A stretch of DNA of 64,000 nucleotides from Rhodospirillaceae bacterium (lineage in GTDB: Bacteria > Pseudomonadota > Alphaproteobacteria > Rhodospirillales > Rhodospirillaceae): the NCBI GenBank assembly GCA_040219235.1, contig JAVJSV010000021.1, positions 124,001 to 188,000 on the forward strand. Direction: 5' to 3'. This document shows, one piece after another, positions 44,883-55,048 of this stretch. Numbering within the stretch: position 1 is the stretch's first letter; each line of letters begins with the position of its first letter. Both the position numbers and the translations under genes were made by a program. The notes beneath the pieces were generated by a model. That model was not told where the DNA came from, made no database searches, and saw nothing but the letters and a program-made list of their open reading frames with translations.

Positions 44883-46430
44883 ATGCTTGCCGCAGACGTT
44901 CATAGTGCAGTGTCGCCAAAAGGGACAGACGCAGAAGATGGCGCAGGCTTGCTATCGCTTGCTGAGACCATTGGCAATATGGGGCATTGGCACTGGCAGG
45001 TCGATGCTGACACCATGACATGGTCGCCCCAAGTCTTTAGCATTTTTGATGAAAACCCCTCTTTTTTTACGCCCTCTCTCAGCCATTTTGTAGACTCGTT
45101 TTATGCCACAGATCGTCAGCGTGTTGCTGCGTATTTGAATAAGGCCACAGCAGATGCCGTAAGTTTTGAATTTGACGCACGGATCGTGACGCGGACGAGT
45201 GCTTTAAAAAACATCATCGTTAAAGGTCAGGCTGAGTTTGATCAAAGCGGCAAGGCCAGCGCTCTGGTTGGAGTGATTACGGATGTCACTGCCGCTTTCA
45301 AAACGTTGCAAGCTGTGCGTGATCAGAAAGATATGCTTGATCTTGCTGCGCAGGTATCTGGCCTAGGGCATTGGGTTTGGGATCCGGAACAGGCCAGCCT
45401 AGCCTTTTGTTCTGACCATCTCTGCTGCATGTTCGCCACCCAACTCGAAAAGTTGCTGTCCGGTATTTCGCATCCATCTGAGTTTTCCCGGTTTGTTCAT
45501 GAAGATGACCGGAGCGTCTATGTTAACACCCTCTCAAGCAGCATCGTTGCTGCGCGCCCCTATGATCTTGAATATCGGTGTGCACCATCGATCGGCGTGC
45601 GTTTTTATAGGGAAATAGGTCAGCCAGTTGTAGACAAAGCGGGAAACCTGAAACGCTATATTACGACGGTTCAAGATATCACGGCAGCTAAGATTCGTGA
45701 GACCGAGTTAGATAAAGCGCGTCAAGAACTCCAGCAGTCTGTGCAGGCAAAAGACCAATTATTTTCAATCATTGGTCACGACCTCAAGAGTCCGTTTAAC
45801 AACATCATTGGGTTCGCATCTTTGCTCTCTAGCGAAGACGTTAAGCTCCCGCCTGAAAAGGTTAAAGAGTATGGCGCGTTGATTGTAGAGGCGGCCCAGA
45901 ATACGAATGCACTGCTTGATAACCTGTTGGCATGGGCTGCAGTTGAAAGTGCTGACTTACCATTTCGGTGCACAAAATTTGAGCTTGAAAGTGCTGTTGA
46001 AGAAAGTATTCGTCCGTTGCAACTTTTGGCTCGGGCAAAGGGCGTCGAAATTAGACATGCATTAGAGCACATGCAGGTCACTGCAGACCGTAATATGGTG
46101 CAGACTGTGTTTCGTAATCTTATAAATAACGCTATTAAGTTCTGTGAGACAGGAAATCAGATTGCAATTTCTGCGCAGATTAAAAAGGACGCCCCTGAGC
46201 ATGTACATATCACCGTCACAGACGACGGCGTCGGCATGGATGCTGATAAAGTGGAGGCGTTTCTTCAAAGTCGCAAACTTTCGACCACACTCGGCACGGG
46301 TGGAGAGACCGGATACGGTCTCGGACTCAGGCTTTGCCTCAATTTGGTGCATCGCCATGGCGGCGACCTATGGGTTGAGTCCAATCCTGGATCGGGCTGT
46401 AAATTCCATTTCACTCTCCCTACCGGCTAA
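44883..46430 (+). CDS. Soluble PAS-containing sensor histidine kinase
   Basis: 515 residues from ATG 44883. Two PAS domains (about 15-130 and 140-270) each start with a G(H)W-type strand (GNMGHWHWQVD, SGLGHWVWDPE). A short coiled coil and a HisKA domain with the phospho-acceptor in SIIGHDLKSPFNN (His299) follow, then an HATPase domain with N-box NLINNAIKF, G1 DDGVGMD and G2 GYGLGL. There are no membrane helices, so it senses a cytoplasmic signal. No response regulator is adjacent, which makes it an orphan kinase. The 203-bp gap upstream is AT-rich. Confidence 0.92.
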   Translation: MLAADVHSAVSPKGTDAEDGAGLLSLAETIGNMGHWHWQVDADTMTWSPQVFSIFDENPSFFTPSLSHFVDSFYATDRQRVAAYLNKATADAVSFEFDARIVTRTSALKNIIVKGQAEFDQSGKASALVGVITDVTAAFKTLQAVRDQKDMLDLAAQVSGLGHWVWDPEQASLAFCSDHLCCMFATQLEKLLSGISHPSEFSRFVHEDDRSVYVNTLSSSIVAARPYDLEYRCAPSIGVRFYREIGQPVVDKAGNLKRYITTVQDITAAKIRETELDKARQELQQSVQAKDQLFSIIGHDLKSPFNNIIGFASLLSSEDVKLPPEKVKEYGALIVEAAQNTNALLDNLLAWAAVESADLPFRCTKFELESAVEESIRPLQLLARAKGVEIRHALEHMQVTADRNMVQTVFRNLINNAIKFCETGNQIAISAQIKKDAPEHVHITVTDDGVGMDADKVEAFLQSRKLSTTLGTGGETGYGLGLRLCLNLVHRHGGDLWVESNPGSGCKFHFTLPTG

Positions 46431-46457
46431 AGTCGTTGACGCCATAGGCCATCTCAA

Positions 46458-47090
46458 ATGACGGTTGTCTATTCAGCCACAGAGGGCAGCTCTCCCGGAT
46501 ATCTTATTTGGGAAGATGCTGAAAAAGAAACTTGGTGGTTGGCCCGCAGTCACAGCGACGGTTTCACATTTGTTATCGCCCCCGATAGCATTACTTCGCA
46601 CATTTTGGTGCTCAGGCAAGCCGAAGGCGGTAAAGACCATCGCATCATTGTTGCCGTGCCTTTAACACTTCACGGTGATTTGGTTTCTGCAATTGCTGAA
46701 GCAAAAAGATTAGCTGTGAGATGGGTGAGTGAAGCGAACTCCCCAGAAATTATAAGTGCCGTTCGATCATGGCGGGCAAAGCGATGGACTAGAATTGCGC
46801 TGAAGGAGGTTCCTTTGGCCTTTGTTGCCGTGATGATCGGTGTCGCCCTGTCTTTTTTTGTCTCAGCGTTTTTTATCATGACGAATTTTACTGGCTGGAC
46901 GATGGTTGTTGTCGGCACGCTTTTGGGTCTGGCATCAGGGTGGCTGTTAAAATGGGCAGCGGACCGGAAGTTCACCAGTTTAATGGGACCGCTCGGTCGT
47001 TTCATTACGGTGGTCGGCGGCGCGACCCTGGGCGCACTTTTAACCGTGTCGTCTTTCTTGGTTTTGTTTAGCGGCGCACCGCCGGTTTAA
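46458..47090 (+). CDS. Hypothetical protein with a C-terminal membrane domain
   Basis: 210 residues. The N-terminal ~105 residues are soluble (WEDAEKETWWLARSHSDGF and an ITSHILVLRQ strand). Then come a basic linker (VRSWRAKRWTR) and three membrane helices. No family recognised. It starts 27 bp after the histidine kinase stop and may be co-transcribed. Its last codons and stop lie inside the first copy of a 22-bp tandem repeat. Confidence 0.72.
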   Translation: MTVVYSATEGSSPGYLIWEDAEKETWWLARSHSDGFTFVIAPDSITSHILVLRQAEGGKDHRIIVAVPLTLHGDLVSAIAEAKRLAVRWVSEANSPEIISAVRSWRAKRWTRIALKEVPLAFVAVMIGVALSFFVSAFFIMTNFTGWTMVVVGTLLGLASGWLLKWAADRKFTSLMGPLGRFITVVGGATLGALLTVSSFLVLFSGAPPV

Positions 47091-47135
47091 AGGCGGCGCA
47101 CCGCCGACTTAAATGATGCGCACCGCCGATTTAAA
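47070..47135. repeat. 22-bp tandem repeat, three copies, beginning inside a gene end
   Basis: Three head-to-tail 22-bp units (47070, 47092, 47114) share GCGCACCGCCG followed by an A/T-rich TTTAAA-like end. The first copy encodes the C-terminus and TAA stop of the upstream gene; the next two are non-coding and carry the corresponding TTAAA. This is a serial duplication of a gene's 3' end. Confidence 0.9.
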
Positions 47136-47152
47136 CAACCGTGCCTGTGTCT

Positions 47153-49822
47153 CTAAGCAGGTTTGTCAGGGTCGTAGTTGAGGTTAGGAGCGAGCCAGCG
47201 CTCCATGGTTTTAATGTCAAAACCTTTGCGGACGGCATAATCCTCGACTTGATCCCGCTCAATTTTGCCGACCCCAAAATATTGGCTGTCGGGATGTCCA
47301 AAATAGAAACCAGAGACAGAGGAAGCGGGCCACATCGCGAAGCTCTCAGTTAAAGACACGCCCGTATGTTTTTCAGCATCCAGCAACTCCCACAGCAGAG
47401 CTTTTTCCGTATGATCGGGGCATGCCGGGTAGCCTGGTGCGGGCCTGATTCCTCTATACTGCTCCTGTATGAGGTCTTCATTTTTCAAGTTTTCGTCAGA
47501 CGCATAACCCCAAAGTTCTTTGCGGACCTTTTGATGCATGCGTTCGGCAAATGCCTCCGCAAGCCTATCCGCTAAGGCTTTAAGAAGGATTGAGTTGTAG
47601 TCATCCTGGTCGTCTTCAAACTTCTTGACCGGCGCATCAATACCTAGCCCTGTTGTGACGACAAAGGCACCCAGCGTGTCTATAAGGCCGCTGTCTTTTG
47701 GAGCGATAAAGTCAGCCAGAGCCAGGTTGGCGCGGTCTCTGCCTTTGCGGGGCATTTGTTGACGCAGTGTATGGAAAGTCTGCAGGGTTTTTGAGCGCGA
47801 TTCATCGCTATAAACTTCGATGTCATCACCCACTGCGTTGGCGGGCCAAAGACCGACGACCGCTTTCGCCGTGAGCCATTTTTCGCCGATCAGTCTCTGC
47901 AGCATGGCTTGGGCATCATTATAAAGCGAACGCGCTGTCTCTCCCACGTAACTATCATTAAAAATATTGGGGTAAGTGCCCTTCAATTCCCATGTCGCAA
48001 AAAACGGCGACCAATCAATGCTGGTGGTTAGCTCAGCAAGGTCATAGTCATCGTAGATTGTAAGGCCAGGCGCTTTCGGTTTAGTTGTCTCGTATGACCC
48101 CCAGTCAATCTGTTGTTTATTGGCGCGAGCATCAGCGAGGGGTAGTCGTGTTTTTGCTCTCTGACCTTTTTCATGAGCATCGCGAACAGAGTTATATTCT
48201 TCACGCACAGACGCCATGAAGTCGTCTCTTAGCGAAGGCGATAAAAGGTTGCTGGCGACCCCGACTGCGCGTGATGCATCGGTCACATATATGGTTGCGC
48301 CGTCATACTTAGGCGCAACTTTTACAGCTGTATGGACTTTGGAGGTTGTTGCCCCCCCAATAAGTAATGGCGTGTTCATGCCAAGACGTTTCATCTCGCT
48401 GGCAACGTAAGACATTTCCTCAAGGCTTGGCGTGATGAGGCCGGAGAGGCCGATTATGTTTGCGTTTTCAGCTTTTGCTGCCGCCAGAATCTTCTCACAA
48501 GACACCATGACGCCAAGATCAACGATGTCGAAGTTGTTACACTGTAAAACTACACCGACAATATTCTTGCCAATGTCATGTACGTCGCCTTTTACAGTGG
48601 CAAGTACGATTTTTCCTTTTGAGCCCGTGTCTGAGTTCGGGTTGTTTGCTTTTTCTTCCTCAATAAAGGGAATCAAATAAGCCACAGCTTTTTTCATAAC
48701 CCGGGCGCTTTTCACCACTTGGGGCAGGAACATCTTTCCTGAGCCAAACAGGTCGCCAACAATGTTCATCCCGTCCATCAACGGGCCTTCGATCACATCA
48801 AGCGGTCGATCTGTGTTTTGACGAGCTTCTTCTGTGTCTTCTTCGATGAAATCAGTGACACCGTTTACAAGCGCATGGCTGAGGCGATCGTTGACAGACT
48901 TCTCGCGCCAGGACAGATCAACCACCCGCTTCTTGCCTTCGCCACGATACTGATCCGCGATTTCCAACAAGCGGTCTGTGGCGTCAGGACGACGGTTAAG
49001 AATGACGTCTTCAACGCGCTCCTTCAGGTCTTCGGGAATGTCGGCATACACGGCCAGCTGTCCGGCGTTGACGATGCCCATGTCCATCCCGGCTTGAATG
49101 GCATGATACAGAAAGACGGAATGCATAGCTTCGCGGATAGGTTCATTGCCGCGGAAGGAGAACGATATATTCGAGACGCCGCCGGAGATATGGCAGTGCG
49201 GCAGGGTTTCTTTAATTCTGCGCGTGGCTTCAATAAAGTCCAGTGCATAGCCGTTGTGCTCTTCGATGCCGGTCGCTACGGCAAAGATATTGGGATCGAA
49301 AATAATATCTTCAGGCGGGAACCCGATTTTCTCGGTCAGCAATTTGTAGGACCGGGTGCAGATTTCTACTTTACGGTCAGCGGTGTCGGCTTGGCCGTTT
49401 TCATCGAACGCCATCACGACTACGGCCGCGCCATAGCGTTTCAGCTTACGGGCCTGCTCGAAAAACGGCGCTTCGCCCTCTTTTAGGCTGATGGAATTAA
49501 CAACAGATTTGCCCTGAACACATTTTAGTCCGGCTTCAATGACCGACCATTTAGAAGAGTCGATCATGATGGGCACGCGGCTGATGTCTGGTTCTGATGC
49601 AATCAGGTTCAGGAATCGCACCATGGCGGCTTCTGAATCCAGCATGGCTTCGTCCATGTTTATGTCGATGATCTGAGCACCGTTTACAACTTGATCGCGG
49701 GCAACATCCAGGGCGGCCTCAAAGTCATCATTGAGGATCAGCTTTTTGAATTTTGCCGACCCGGTGACGTTGGTCCGTTCACCGATATTAACAAATGTGG
49801 TTGAGGCTGACGATGTGCTCAT
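47153..49822 (-). CDS. metH: Cobalamin-dependent methionine synthase, folate/B12/activation part
   Basis: 889 residues comprising three of the four MetH modules. They are the pterin-binding barrel ([16 protein letters not shown]), the cap and cobalamin domain with the B12-ligand His in [12 protein letters not shown], and the C-terminal SAM-binding reactivation domain. The homocysteine module is encoded by the next gene upstream, overlapping by four bases. The enzyme transfers a methyl group from methyl-THF through cobalamin to homocysteine. Split MetH is known in several alphaproteobacteria, so this is a genuine two-subunit form rather than a frameshift. Confidence 0.95.
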   Translation of the reverse strand: MSTSSASTTFVNIGERTNVTGSAKFKKLILNDDFEAALDVARDQVVNGAQIIDINMDEAMLDSEAAMVRFLNLIASEPDISRVPIMIDSSKWSVIEAGLKCVQGKSVVNSISLKEGEAPFFEQARKLKRYGAAVVVMAFDENGQADTADRKVEICTRSYKLLTEKIGFPPEDIIFDPNIFAVATGIEEHNGYALDFIEATRRIKETLPHCHISGGVSNISFSFRGNEPIREAMHSVFLYHAIQAGMDMGIVNAGQLAVYADIPEDLKERVEDVILNRRPDATDRLLEIADQYRGEGKKRVVDLSWREKSVNDRLSHALVNGVTDFIEEDTEEARQNTDRPLDVIEGPLMDGMNIVGDLFGSGKMFLPQVVKSARVMKKAVAYLIPFIEEEKANNPNSDTGSKGKIVLATVKGDVHDIGKNIVGVVLQCNNFDIVDLGVMVSCEKILAAAKAENANIIGLSGLITPSLEEMSYVASEMKRLGMNTPLLIGGATTSKVHTAVKVAPKYDGATIYVTDASRAVGVASNLLSPSLRDDFMASVREEYNSVRDAHEKGQRAKTRLPLADARANKQQIDWGSYETTKPKAPGLTIYDDYDLAELTTSIDWSPFFATWELKGTYPNIFNDSYVGETARSLYNDAQAMLQRLIGEKWLTAKAVVGLWPANAVGDDIEVYSDESRSKTLQTFHTLRQQMPRKGRDRANLALADFIAPKDSGLIDTLGAFVVTTGLGIDAPVKKFEDDQDDYNSILLKALADRLAEAFAERMHQKVRKELWGYASDENLKNEDLIQEQYRGIRPAPGYPACPDHTEKALLWELLDAEKHTGVSLTESFAMWPASSVSGFYFGHPDSQYFGVGKIERDQVEDYAVRKGFDIKTMERWLAPNLNYDPDKPA

Positions 49823-50889
49823 GATGCTAAAGCAAATGGCTCTAACCCAGAGAGACGCAGTTTGCGTTCGATCTTTGGGATTTTACGTGGGGCTTTGCCG
49901 GCGACAGCCGCTGCAATAGCGGCGATATGATCTGGGGTCGTGCCGCAGCACCCGCCAATCGCGTTGAGCAATCCATCTTCGGCCCATTGGCCAATCAGGC
50001 TCCCCATTTCCTCTGGGGTCTGATCGTACTCGCCAAATTCGTTGGGCAGTCCGGCATTAGGATAAGTGCAGACATAGGTGTCAGCGATACGGGAAATCTC
50101 CGCCACATAAGGCCGCAGTTGTTCAGCCCCGAGTGCGCAGTTCAGGCCAATTGTGAAGGGTTCGACATGACGCACGGAGTTCCAAAACGCTTCAGCGGTT
50201 TGTCCGGATAAAGTTCGGCCTGATTGATCTGTGATTGTGCCAGAGATCATGACCGGTAGTTTATCGCCCGTTCTTTCAAAGACATCTTCAATCGCAAAAA
50301 GCGCAGCCTTGGCATTTAACGTATCAAACACGGTCTCAACCAAGATCATATCTACGCCACCCTCGATTAAACCTTCCACAGCTTCCTCGTAGGCCCCCCG
50401 CAGTTCGTCGAAGGTTGTGTTGCGTTTGCCTGGGTCATTGACGTCTGGTGAGATCGAGGCTGTACGATTTGTCGGGCCGAGGGCACCGGCAACAAAGCGC
50501 GGCTTACTTGGATTTTTAGCTGTTACTTCATCACAGACTTCGCGCGCGATCCGTGCTGATTCTAAATTCAATTCACGGGCATAATTTTGTAAGCCATAAT
50601 CCGCTTGCGCGATTGAGGTCGAACTGAACGTATTGGTTTCAAGAATATCAGCGCCAGCGTCTAAGTAGGCCCTATGGATCTCTTTTAATATCTCTGGCTG
50701 GGTCAGGCACAGCAGATCATTGTTGCCACGCAGATCGTGGCTCCAGTCCTTAAAACGCCCGCCGCGAAATCCAGCTTCATCAAGCTGATAGGATTGGATC
50801 ATCGTTCCCATGGCCCCATCAAGCACGAGAATCGATTTATCAATGGCTGCTTTAAGTTGGGCGCGACGGTCCTGCCGGGGAGCGGACAT
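49819..50889 (-). CDS. metH: Methionine synthase, homocysteine-binding subunit
   Basis: 356 residues forming the N-terminal homocysteine S-methyltransferase barrel. [15 protein letters not shown] opens the domain; NCALG and the C-terminal [11 protein letters not shown] provide the zinc-binding Cys residues. The start is preceded by GAAGGAAG. It is translationally coupled (ATGA overlap) to the gene carrying the remaining modules. I looked for a SAM or cobalamin riboswitch in the 129-bp upstream gap and did not recognise one. Confidence 0.95.
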   Translation of the reverse strand: MSAPRQDRRAQLKAAIDKSILVLDGAMGTMIQSYQLDEAGFRGGRFKDWSHDLRGNNDLLCLTQPEILKEIHRAYLDAGADILETNTFSSTSIAQADYGLQNYARELNLESARIAREVCDEVTAKNPSKPRFVAGALGPTNRTASISPDVNDPGKRNTTFDELRGAYEEAVEGLIEGGVDMILVETVFDTLNAKAALFAIEDVFERTGDKLPVMISGTITDQSGRTLSGQTAEAFWNSVRHVEPFTIGLNCALGAEQLRPYVAEISRIADTYVCTYPNAGLPNEFGEYDQTPEEMGSLIGQWAEDGLLNAIGGCCGTTPDHIAAIAAAVAGKAPRKIPKIERKLRLSGLEPFALAS

Positions 50890-51018
50890 GGGGTACTTCC
50901 TTCACCAAAACTGGCTCTATATAGATTGTTTCAGAGGTTCGTTTATAGAATTCGGACATTCTATGCAAACGCTGTGAGGCGTATACAGAGATCCCCTGGC
51001 TATATTTGGGTCATAGAT

Positions 51019-51438
51019 CTACGCCATTATTTTCTGAAGATTGGCCAGCCAGTCTAAAACGCGTCTCCGGTTTACCCCAAAATCACTGTGTCCATATTGC
51101 GACCGGCTGTAGACCGCCAAAGAGCATTCCGTTTCACCTTTTGCGATGAACTGAACGGATATAATGTCTGGGTATCCAACCAACAGAGAGCGCTGAACAT
51201 AGGTTCGACTCAACCCATCGTCAGACCTATCATGCTCAATGGTACGGGGCTGATCGCTTATCATTGCCTCCCAGTTGGTTATCAGCAAAGCACAATGGCA
51301 AGTATAAATGGGTGCTTCCTGGTCCGGTGGCGAGGCGCTAAAATCTGCGGGGCACAACAAAAAGGTATTAGGAGACGCTGGCCGGGACAGATCAGCGAAA
51401 TCCATTGCGGGTATCGGTTTTAGACTCAACAGGTTCAT
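51019..51438 (-). CDS. DUF1499 family protein
   Basis: 139 residues. The pattern ADLSRPASPNTFLLCPAD at the N-terminus, YVQRSLLVGYPDIISVQFI in the middle and YSRSQYGHSDFGVNRRRV at the end is the DUF1499 signature. Cytoplasmic by sequence, although relatives are often preceded by a membrane helix. No function is established for the family. It is monocistronic, and an overlapping plus-strand frame is its shadow. Confidence 0.85.
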   Translation of the reverse strand: MNLLSLKPIPAMDFADLSRPASPNTFLLCPADFSASPPDQEAPIYTCHCALLITNWEAMISDQPRTIEHDRSDDGLSRTYVQRSLLVGYPDIISVQFIAKGETECSLAVYSRSQYGHSDFGVNRRRVLDWLANLQKIMA

Positions 51439-51488
51439 ACCGTTTACTCTAGAGACATAATTTCAGAATTGAAATCCGGAGAACATCG

Positions 51489-52073
51489 ATGCCTCAACCC
51501 TCACATGTCATGGCCCTCAAAACGCCCACGGAGTTGGAATTGGAGGAAAGCCTTGATGAGAATATGAAAAAATACTTCAACGTCTGTAAAGAGAAACTCG
51601 GTATTCTGCCAAATGTTTTGCAGTCTTATGCCTCTCGGCCAGAAAAGCTCAAAACATTCGTGTCCTTCTATAATGAGTTGATGTTGGGAGAGAGTGGGCT
51701 CAGCAAGTTGGAACGCGAGATGATCGCTGTTGTGGTCTCGTCAACCAACCACTGTTTCTATTGTGTTGCGGCCCATGGCCAAGCTGTGCGCCAACTCTCT
51801 GATGATCCAGAGCTTGGTGAGATGCTTGCCATAAATTATCGTGTGGCTGATTTGTCAAAACGTCACGCTGCTATGTTAGACTTCGCTTATAAAATGACAT
51901 CGGCACCCAGTGAAGTCGGAGATGCAGATCGACAAGCTTTGCGCGACGCCGGGTTTGGCGATGATGAGATTTTTGATATCGCGGATACGGCAGGCTTCTT
52001 TAATATGTCGAACCGTGTGGCGACAGCTGTCGATATGATGCCCAATCCCGAATACCACGGACGTAATCGCTAG
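51489..52073 (+). CDS. AhpD-like / carboxymuconolactone decarboxylase-family peroxidase-related protein
   Basis: 194 residues of all-helical AhpD fold. The active motif NHCFYCVAAHGQAV holds a CxxC and the downstream His (CxxCxxxH-like) used for peroxidase or disulphide chemistry. LSKLEREMIAVVVSS and the N-terminal PNVLQSYASRPE are typical of the 'peroxidase-related enzyme' subgroup. It probably reduces hydroperoxides in the cytoplasm. It is followed one base later by the aldehyde dehydrogenase start, so the two form an operon. Confidence 0.9.
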   Translation: MPQPSHVMALKTPTELELEESLDENMKKYFNVCKEKLGILPNVLQSYASRPEKLKTFVSFYNELMLGESGLSKLEREMIAVVVSSTNHCFYCVAAHGQAVRQLSDDPELGEMLAINYRVADLSKRHAAMLDFAYKMTSAPSEVGDADRQALRDAGFGDDEIFDIADTAGFFNMSNRVATAVDMMPNPEYHGRNR

Positions 52074-52074
52074 G

Positions 52075-53544
52075 ATGCCTGATATGAACCTGAACGACCC
52101 AAGGCTTCTCAAAAACCAAGCTTATATCAATGGCGCCTGGCACAGTGGCGAGCAGGATTCTACTTTTGCTGTCAGCAATCCTGCAACGGGCGACGTGATC
52201 ACTGAGGTCACCGAGTGCGGCGCTGATGCGGCCACAGCCGCTGTCGAGGCGGCACAGGCCGCGCAAAAGCAATGGCAGTCTAAAACGGCCAAGGAACGTG
52301 CCGCTATTCTGCGTCGGTGGTTTGATTTGATGCTCCAGCACCAAGACGACTTGGCGGTTATTATGACGGCGGAGCAAGGCAAACCCTTAAAGGAATCCAA
52401 GGGCGAAATCGCGTATGGCGCGAGCTTTGTTGAATGGTTTTCTGAAGAAGCCAAACGGATCTATGGCGATGTCATTCCCAGCCATCAGCCCGGTAAACAG
52501 ATCATTGTGCTTAAGCAACCAATTGGCGTTGTTGGGGCGATTACACCCTGGAATTTCCCCAATGCGATGATTGCCAGGAAGGCCGCGCCTGCGCTTGCTG
52601 CGGGGTGCACGTTTGTCGTTAAGCCAGCCGCTCAAACCCCCTTATCTGCCTTGGCCATGGCTGAGCTTGGTGAGCGTGCGGGATTGCCCGCAGGCGTTTT
52701 CAATGTGGTAACGACATCTAAGTCGCGGCCTGTGGGTGAGGTTTTGACAACGCATCCAGCGGTACGAAAGTTCACCTTTACCGGATCGACCGAGGTGGGC
52801 AAACAGTTGATGTCGCAATGTTCAGGCACGGTTAAGAAGGTGTCCCTCGAATTAGGCGGCAATGCACCGTTCATTGTTTTTGATGATGCTGATTTAGACG
52901 CCGCCGTTGAGGGGGCGATGGCTTCTAAGTACCGCAATAGCGGGCAAACCTGTGTCTGCGCCAACCGGTTCTTGGTGCAAGATGGCGTTTATGATGCCTT
53001 TGCCGCCAAACTGGCAGAGGCGGTCAAAGCTTTGAAGGTTGGCAATGGCTTGGAAGAGGGGGTCGATCAAGGACCACTTATTGATCAAAGTGCATTGGAG
53101 AAAGTTGAATCTCTCGTCAATGAGGCTGTTTCTGGAGGGGCCAAAGTTTTGACTGGCGGAAAACGGCATGAGCTTGGCAAGACTTACTATCAGCCGACGG
53201 TTCTGACGGATGTCAAAGCGGATATGCCGCTGGCCAATGAGGAGATTTTTGGTCCGGTCGCGCCTTTGTTCCGTTTTTCAACAGAAGAAGAGGCGATTGA
53301 GCTGGCCAACGCCACACAATACGGATTAGCAGCTTATTTTTATGGCCGAGACCTAGGGAAAGTCTGGCGTGTTGCCGAGTCGCTAGAATACGGCATGATC
53401 GGGATTAATGAGGGCATTATCTCAACAGAAGTTGCGCCTTTTGGTGGTGTTAAAGAATCTGGCATTGGCCGGGAAGGGTCTCGCTACGGCATAGAAGAGT
53501 ACATAGAAATCAAGTACTTACTGATGGGCGGGCTAACGCATTAG
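52075..53544 (+). CDS. gabD: Succinate-semialdehyde dehydrogenase-type aldehyde dehydrogenase
   Basis: 489 residues, standard for GabD. The NAD(P) domain has TPWNFPNAMIARKAAPALAA, the glutamate motif LELGGNAPFIVFDDAD and the catalytic Cys in NSGQTCVCANR; KESGIGREGS and the C-terminal EYIEIKYL complete the SSADH pattern. It oxidises succinate semialdehyde to succinate, feeding the TCA cycle. The extra Cys two residues after the catalytic one also occurs in redox-controlled SSADHs. Start ATG 52075; ATG 52084 is an alternative. Operon with the AhpD-like gene. Confidence 0.92.
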   Translation: MPDMNLNDPRLLKNQAYINGAWHSGEQDSTFAVSNPATGDVITEVTECGADAATAAVEAAQAAQKQWQSKTAKERAAILRRWFDLMLQHQDDLAVIMTAEQGKPLKESKGEIAYGASFVEWFSEEAKRIYGDVIPSHQPGKQIIVLKQPIGVVGAITPWNFPNAMIARKAAPALAAGCTFVVKPAAQTPLSALAMAELGERAGLPAGVFNVVTTSKSRPVGEVLTTHPAVRKFTFTGSTEVGKQLMSQCSGTVKKVSLELGGNAPFIVFDDADLDAAVEGAMASKYRNSGQTCVCANRFLVQDGVYDAFAAKLAEAVKALKVGNGLEEGVDQGPLIDQSALEKVESLVNEAVSGGAKVLTGGKRHELGKTYYQPTVLTDVKADMPLANEEIFGPVAPLFRFSTEEEAIELANATQYGLAAYFYGRDLGKVWRVAESLEYGMIGINEGIISTEVAPFGGVKESGIGREGSRYGIEEYIEIKYLLMGGLTH

Positions 53545-53685
53545 ATTGGTAGGTTTCGGCTGAAAACGGCTTTATCCCTAGGAGAAATCGGTGCTTTTGA
53601 TTGAATTTGCCGCTTGTTAATTGTATAAAAAGGATGACGCAGAAGCCGTCAGAAGAAATCCCGTCGCTTAGAAAGGGCGATGACC

Positions 53686-54870
53686 ATGACCGAAGTCGTG
53701 ACAGATACAGCTGCTTCTTTGCAGCAATCCCTCGTAGCTGAACGTCAGCAACGGGCTTTTAGTGTTTCCGGCGGAAGCCAGGAAAGCCTATCCCAAAATA
53801 CTGCGAGCTTGGCTGTGCAAAAAGGTGCGCTAGCAGCAGATGCTGTGGTCCGGCAATCAAAGTCAGAACAATCTCAATCCGAAAGCCGCAACAAGCAGCA
53901 AGCTGCAGAGCAGCAGATCAAAAGAGATGCACCTGATCCTGCTGATCAGCCGCGTCCATCTCGCTCAGTTTCGGCAGATCCCGTCGATAAAATTGAAATT
54001 AAAGATTTCGACGTTGGCCGCCGCGCTGCTGAAGTGGTTGGCACCGCAGACGTCGTTCAGCGCTTTGATAATAATCTTGATGGTCGTGTTGACCTTCTGG
54101 AATCTCAGCGTGCGACCAGGGCGCGTGATACATCCTTCACATATGCCGCTCGTGGCCAGGCTCATACGGATACACCAACCGTGGCAGAGCAGGTTCAGGA
54201 TAAAGAGATCTCAAAATCTGTGTTGGCACCTGTCGCCCAGAATGCGCCAGTGAACACGAGCACACAGGCACAATCGGAGTCTGACGCGAACATTCCGCGC
54301 AAAATCTTCAATGATGTTCAGGTGAATTCCGCTGGCACGGAAGCAGACGGTGTGGTGCCGAAGAAGCTGTTTGCAGCTGAAGACATAGCCGATCAAGGCG
54401 CGGTGACAGATGGTGTGCCGGTTCAGCAGAAATTCTTTGGCGAGGGAGCTGAGGTTGTTCTCGGGCGCTTTGCAACGGATGCTGATGTCCAACAGAAGCT
54501 ATCCGAAAAAGCAGAGCAGTTTGAAACGGGTCGTTTCTATGAAGGCGAGACCGGCGAAGAGAAGCTCTACGACAAAGTGGCACAATCTGAGCCTGGGCGT
54601 TTCGCGCCAGAAGAAGACGGCAAGCTTTATGGTGATAACGTCGGCGAAGAGGTGCCTTTCTCAGGTAATTCTGGCGGCGGCACTGAAGAAGAGCTTTCTC
54701 TGTATGAGAAAGCGCAACAAGTGGCGCAGCGCACTGATGGCGCGTCAGTCGAGGAGCAGCCCGACAAAAAGATTTACGGAGAGCTTGAGCTCTATTCGGA
54801 TGTCGCCGGATTCGGCGAGGCCGCTGTTGACCCTGTTACTGGTCAGCCTATTCCGGCAGTAACCGCTTAA
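53686..54870 (+). CDS. Acidic low-complexity protein with 22-residue repeats and an EF-hand loop
   Basis: 394 residues from ATG 53686 (AAAGGG eight bases upstream; ATG 53680 is also in frame). No signal peptide or membrane helix. The N-terminal third is Gln/Ser-rich and probably disordered. At 128-139 lies a canonical EF-hand loop, DNNLDGRVDLLE. From residue 206 on, a K-[aliphatic/F]-[F/Y/S] motif recurs at 206, 227, 249, 271, 293, 313 and 362. A GRF motif recurs exactly every 22 residues at 260, 282 and 304, embedded in Glu/Asp-rich linkers. No family recognised. A calcium-responsive, repeat-based scaffold is one guess. Single gene between gabD and the ABC exporter. Confidence 0.75.
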   Translation: MTEVVTDTAASLQQSLVAERQQRAFSVSGGSQESLSQNTASLAVQKGALAADAVVRQSKSEQSQSESRNKQQAAEQQIKRDAPDPADQPRPSRSVSADPVDKIEIKDFDVGRRAAEVVGTADVVQRFDNNLDGRVDLLESQRATRARDTSFTYAARGQAHTDTPTVAEQVQDKEISKSVLAPVAQNAPVNTSTQAQSESDANIPRKIFNDVQVNSAGTEADGVVPKKLFAAEDIADQGAVTDGVPVQQKFFGEGAEVVLGRFATDADVQQKLSEKAEQFETGRFYEGETGEEKLYDKVAQSEPGRFAPEEDGKLYGDNVGEEVPFSGNSGGGTEEELSLYEKAQQVAQRTDGASVEEQPDKKIYGELELYSDVAGFGEAAVDPVTGQPIPAVTA

Positions 54871-55048
54871 GTCGTTCGAGAGTCACCTTCTTAGAGGTGA
54901 AGACTGGTCGTTAGGAGAGGCGCAGGCGTTGTCTGCGCCTTTTCCATTTGTGTTTCGAAGAACACGTTCATATGTTGCACTGAACTCTCTGGCCATGCGA
55001 CAAGCAGTCGGCTGAAGTCTGATCGGTCAATCGAGAGGTTATCTAAAC

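Noticed and set aside
47153-50889. Frameshifted metH
   Set aside because: The two parts overlap by ATGA at a domain boundary, each with complete domains; split MetH is established in alphaproteobacteria.
50890-51018. Riboswitch upstream of metH
   Set aside because: I could not match the leader to SAM-II, SAH or cobalamin riboswitch cores.
51088-51423. Plus-strand frame overlapping the DUF1499 gene
   Set aside because: The minus-strand frame carries the DUF1499 signature; this one has none.
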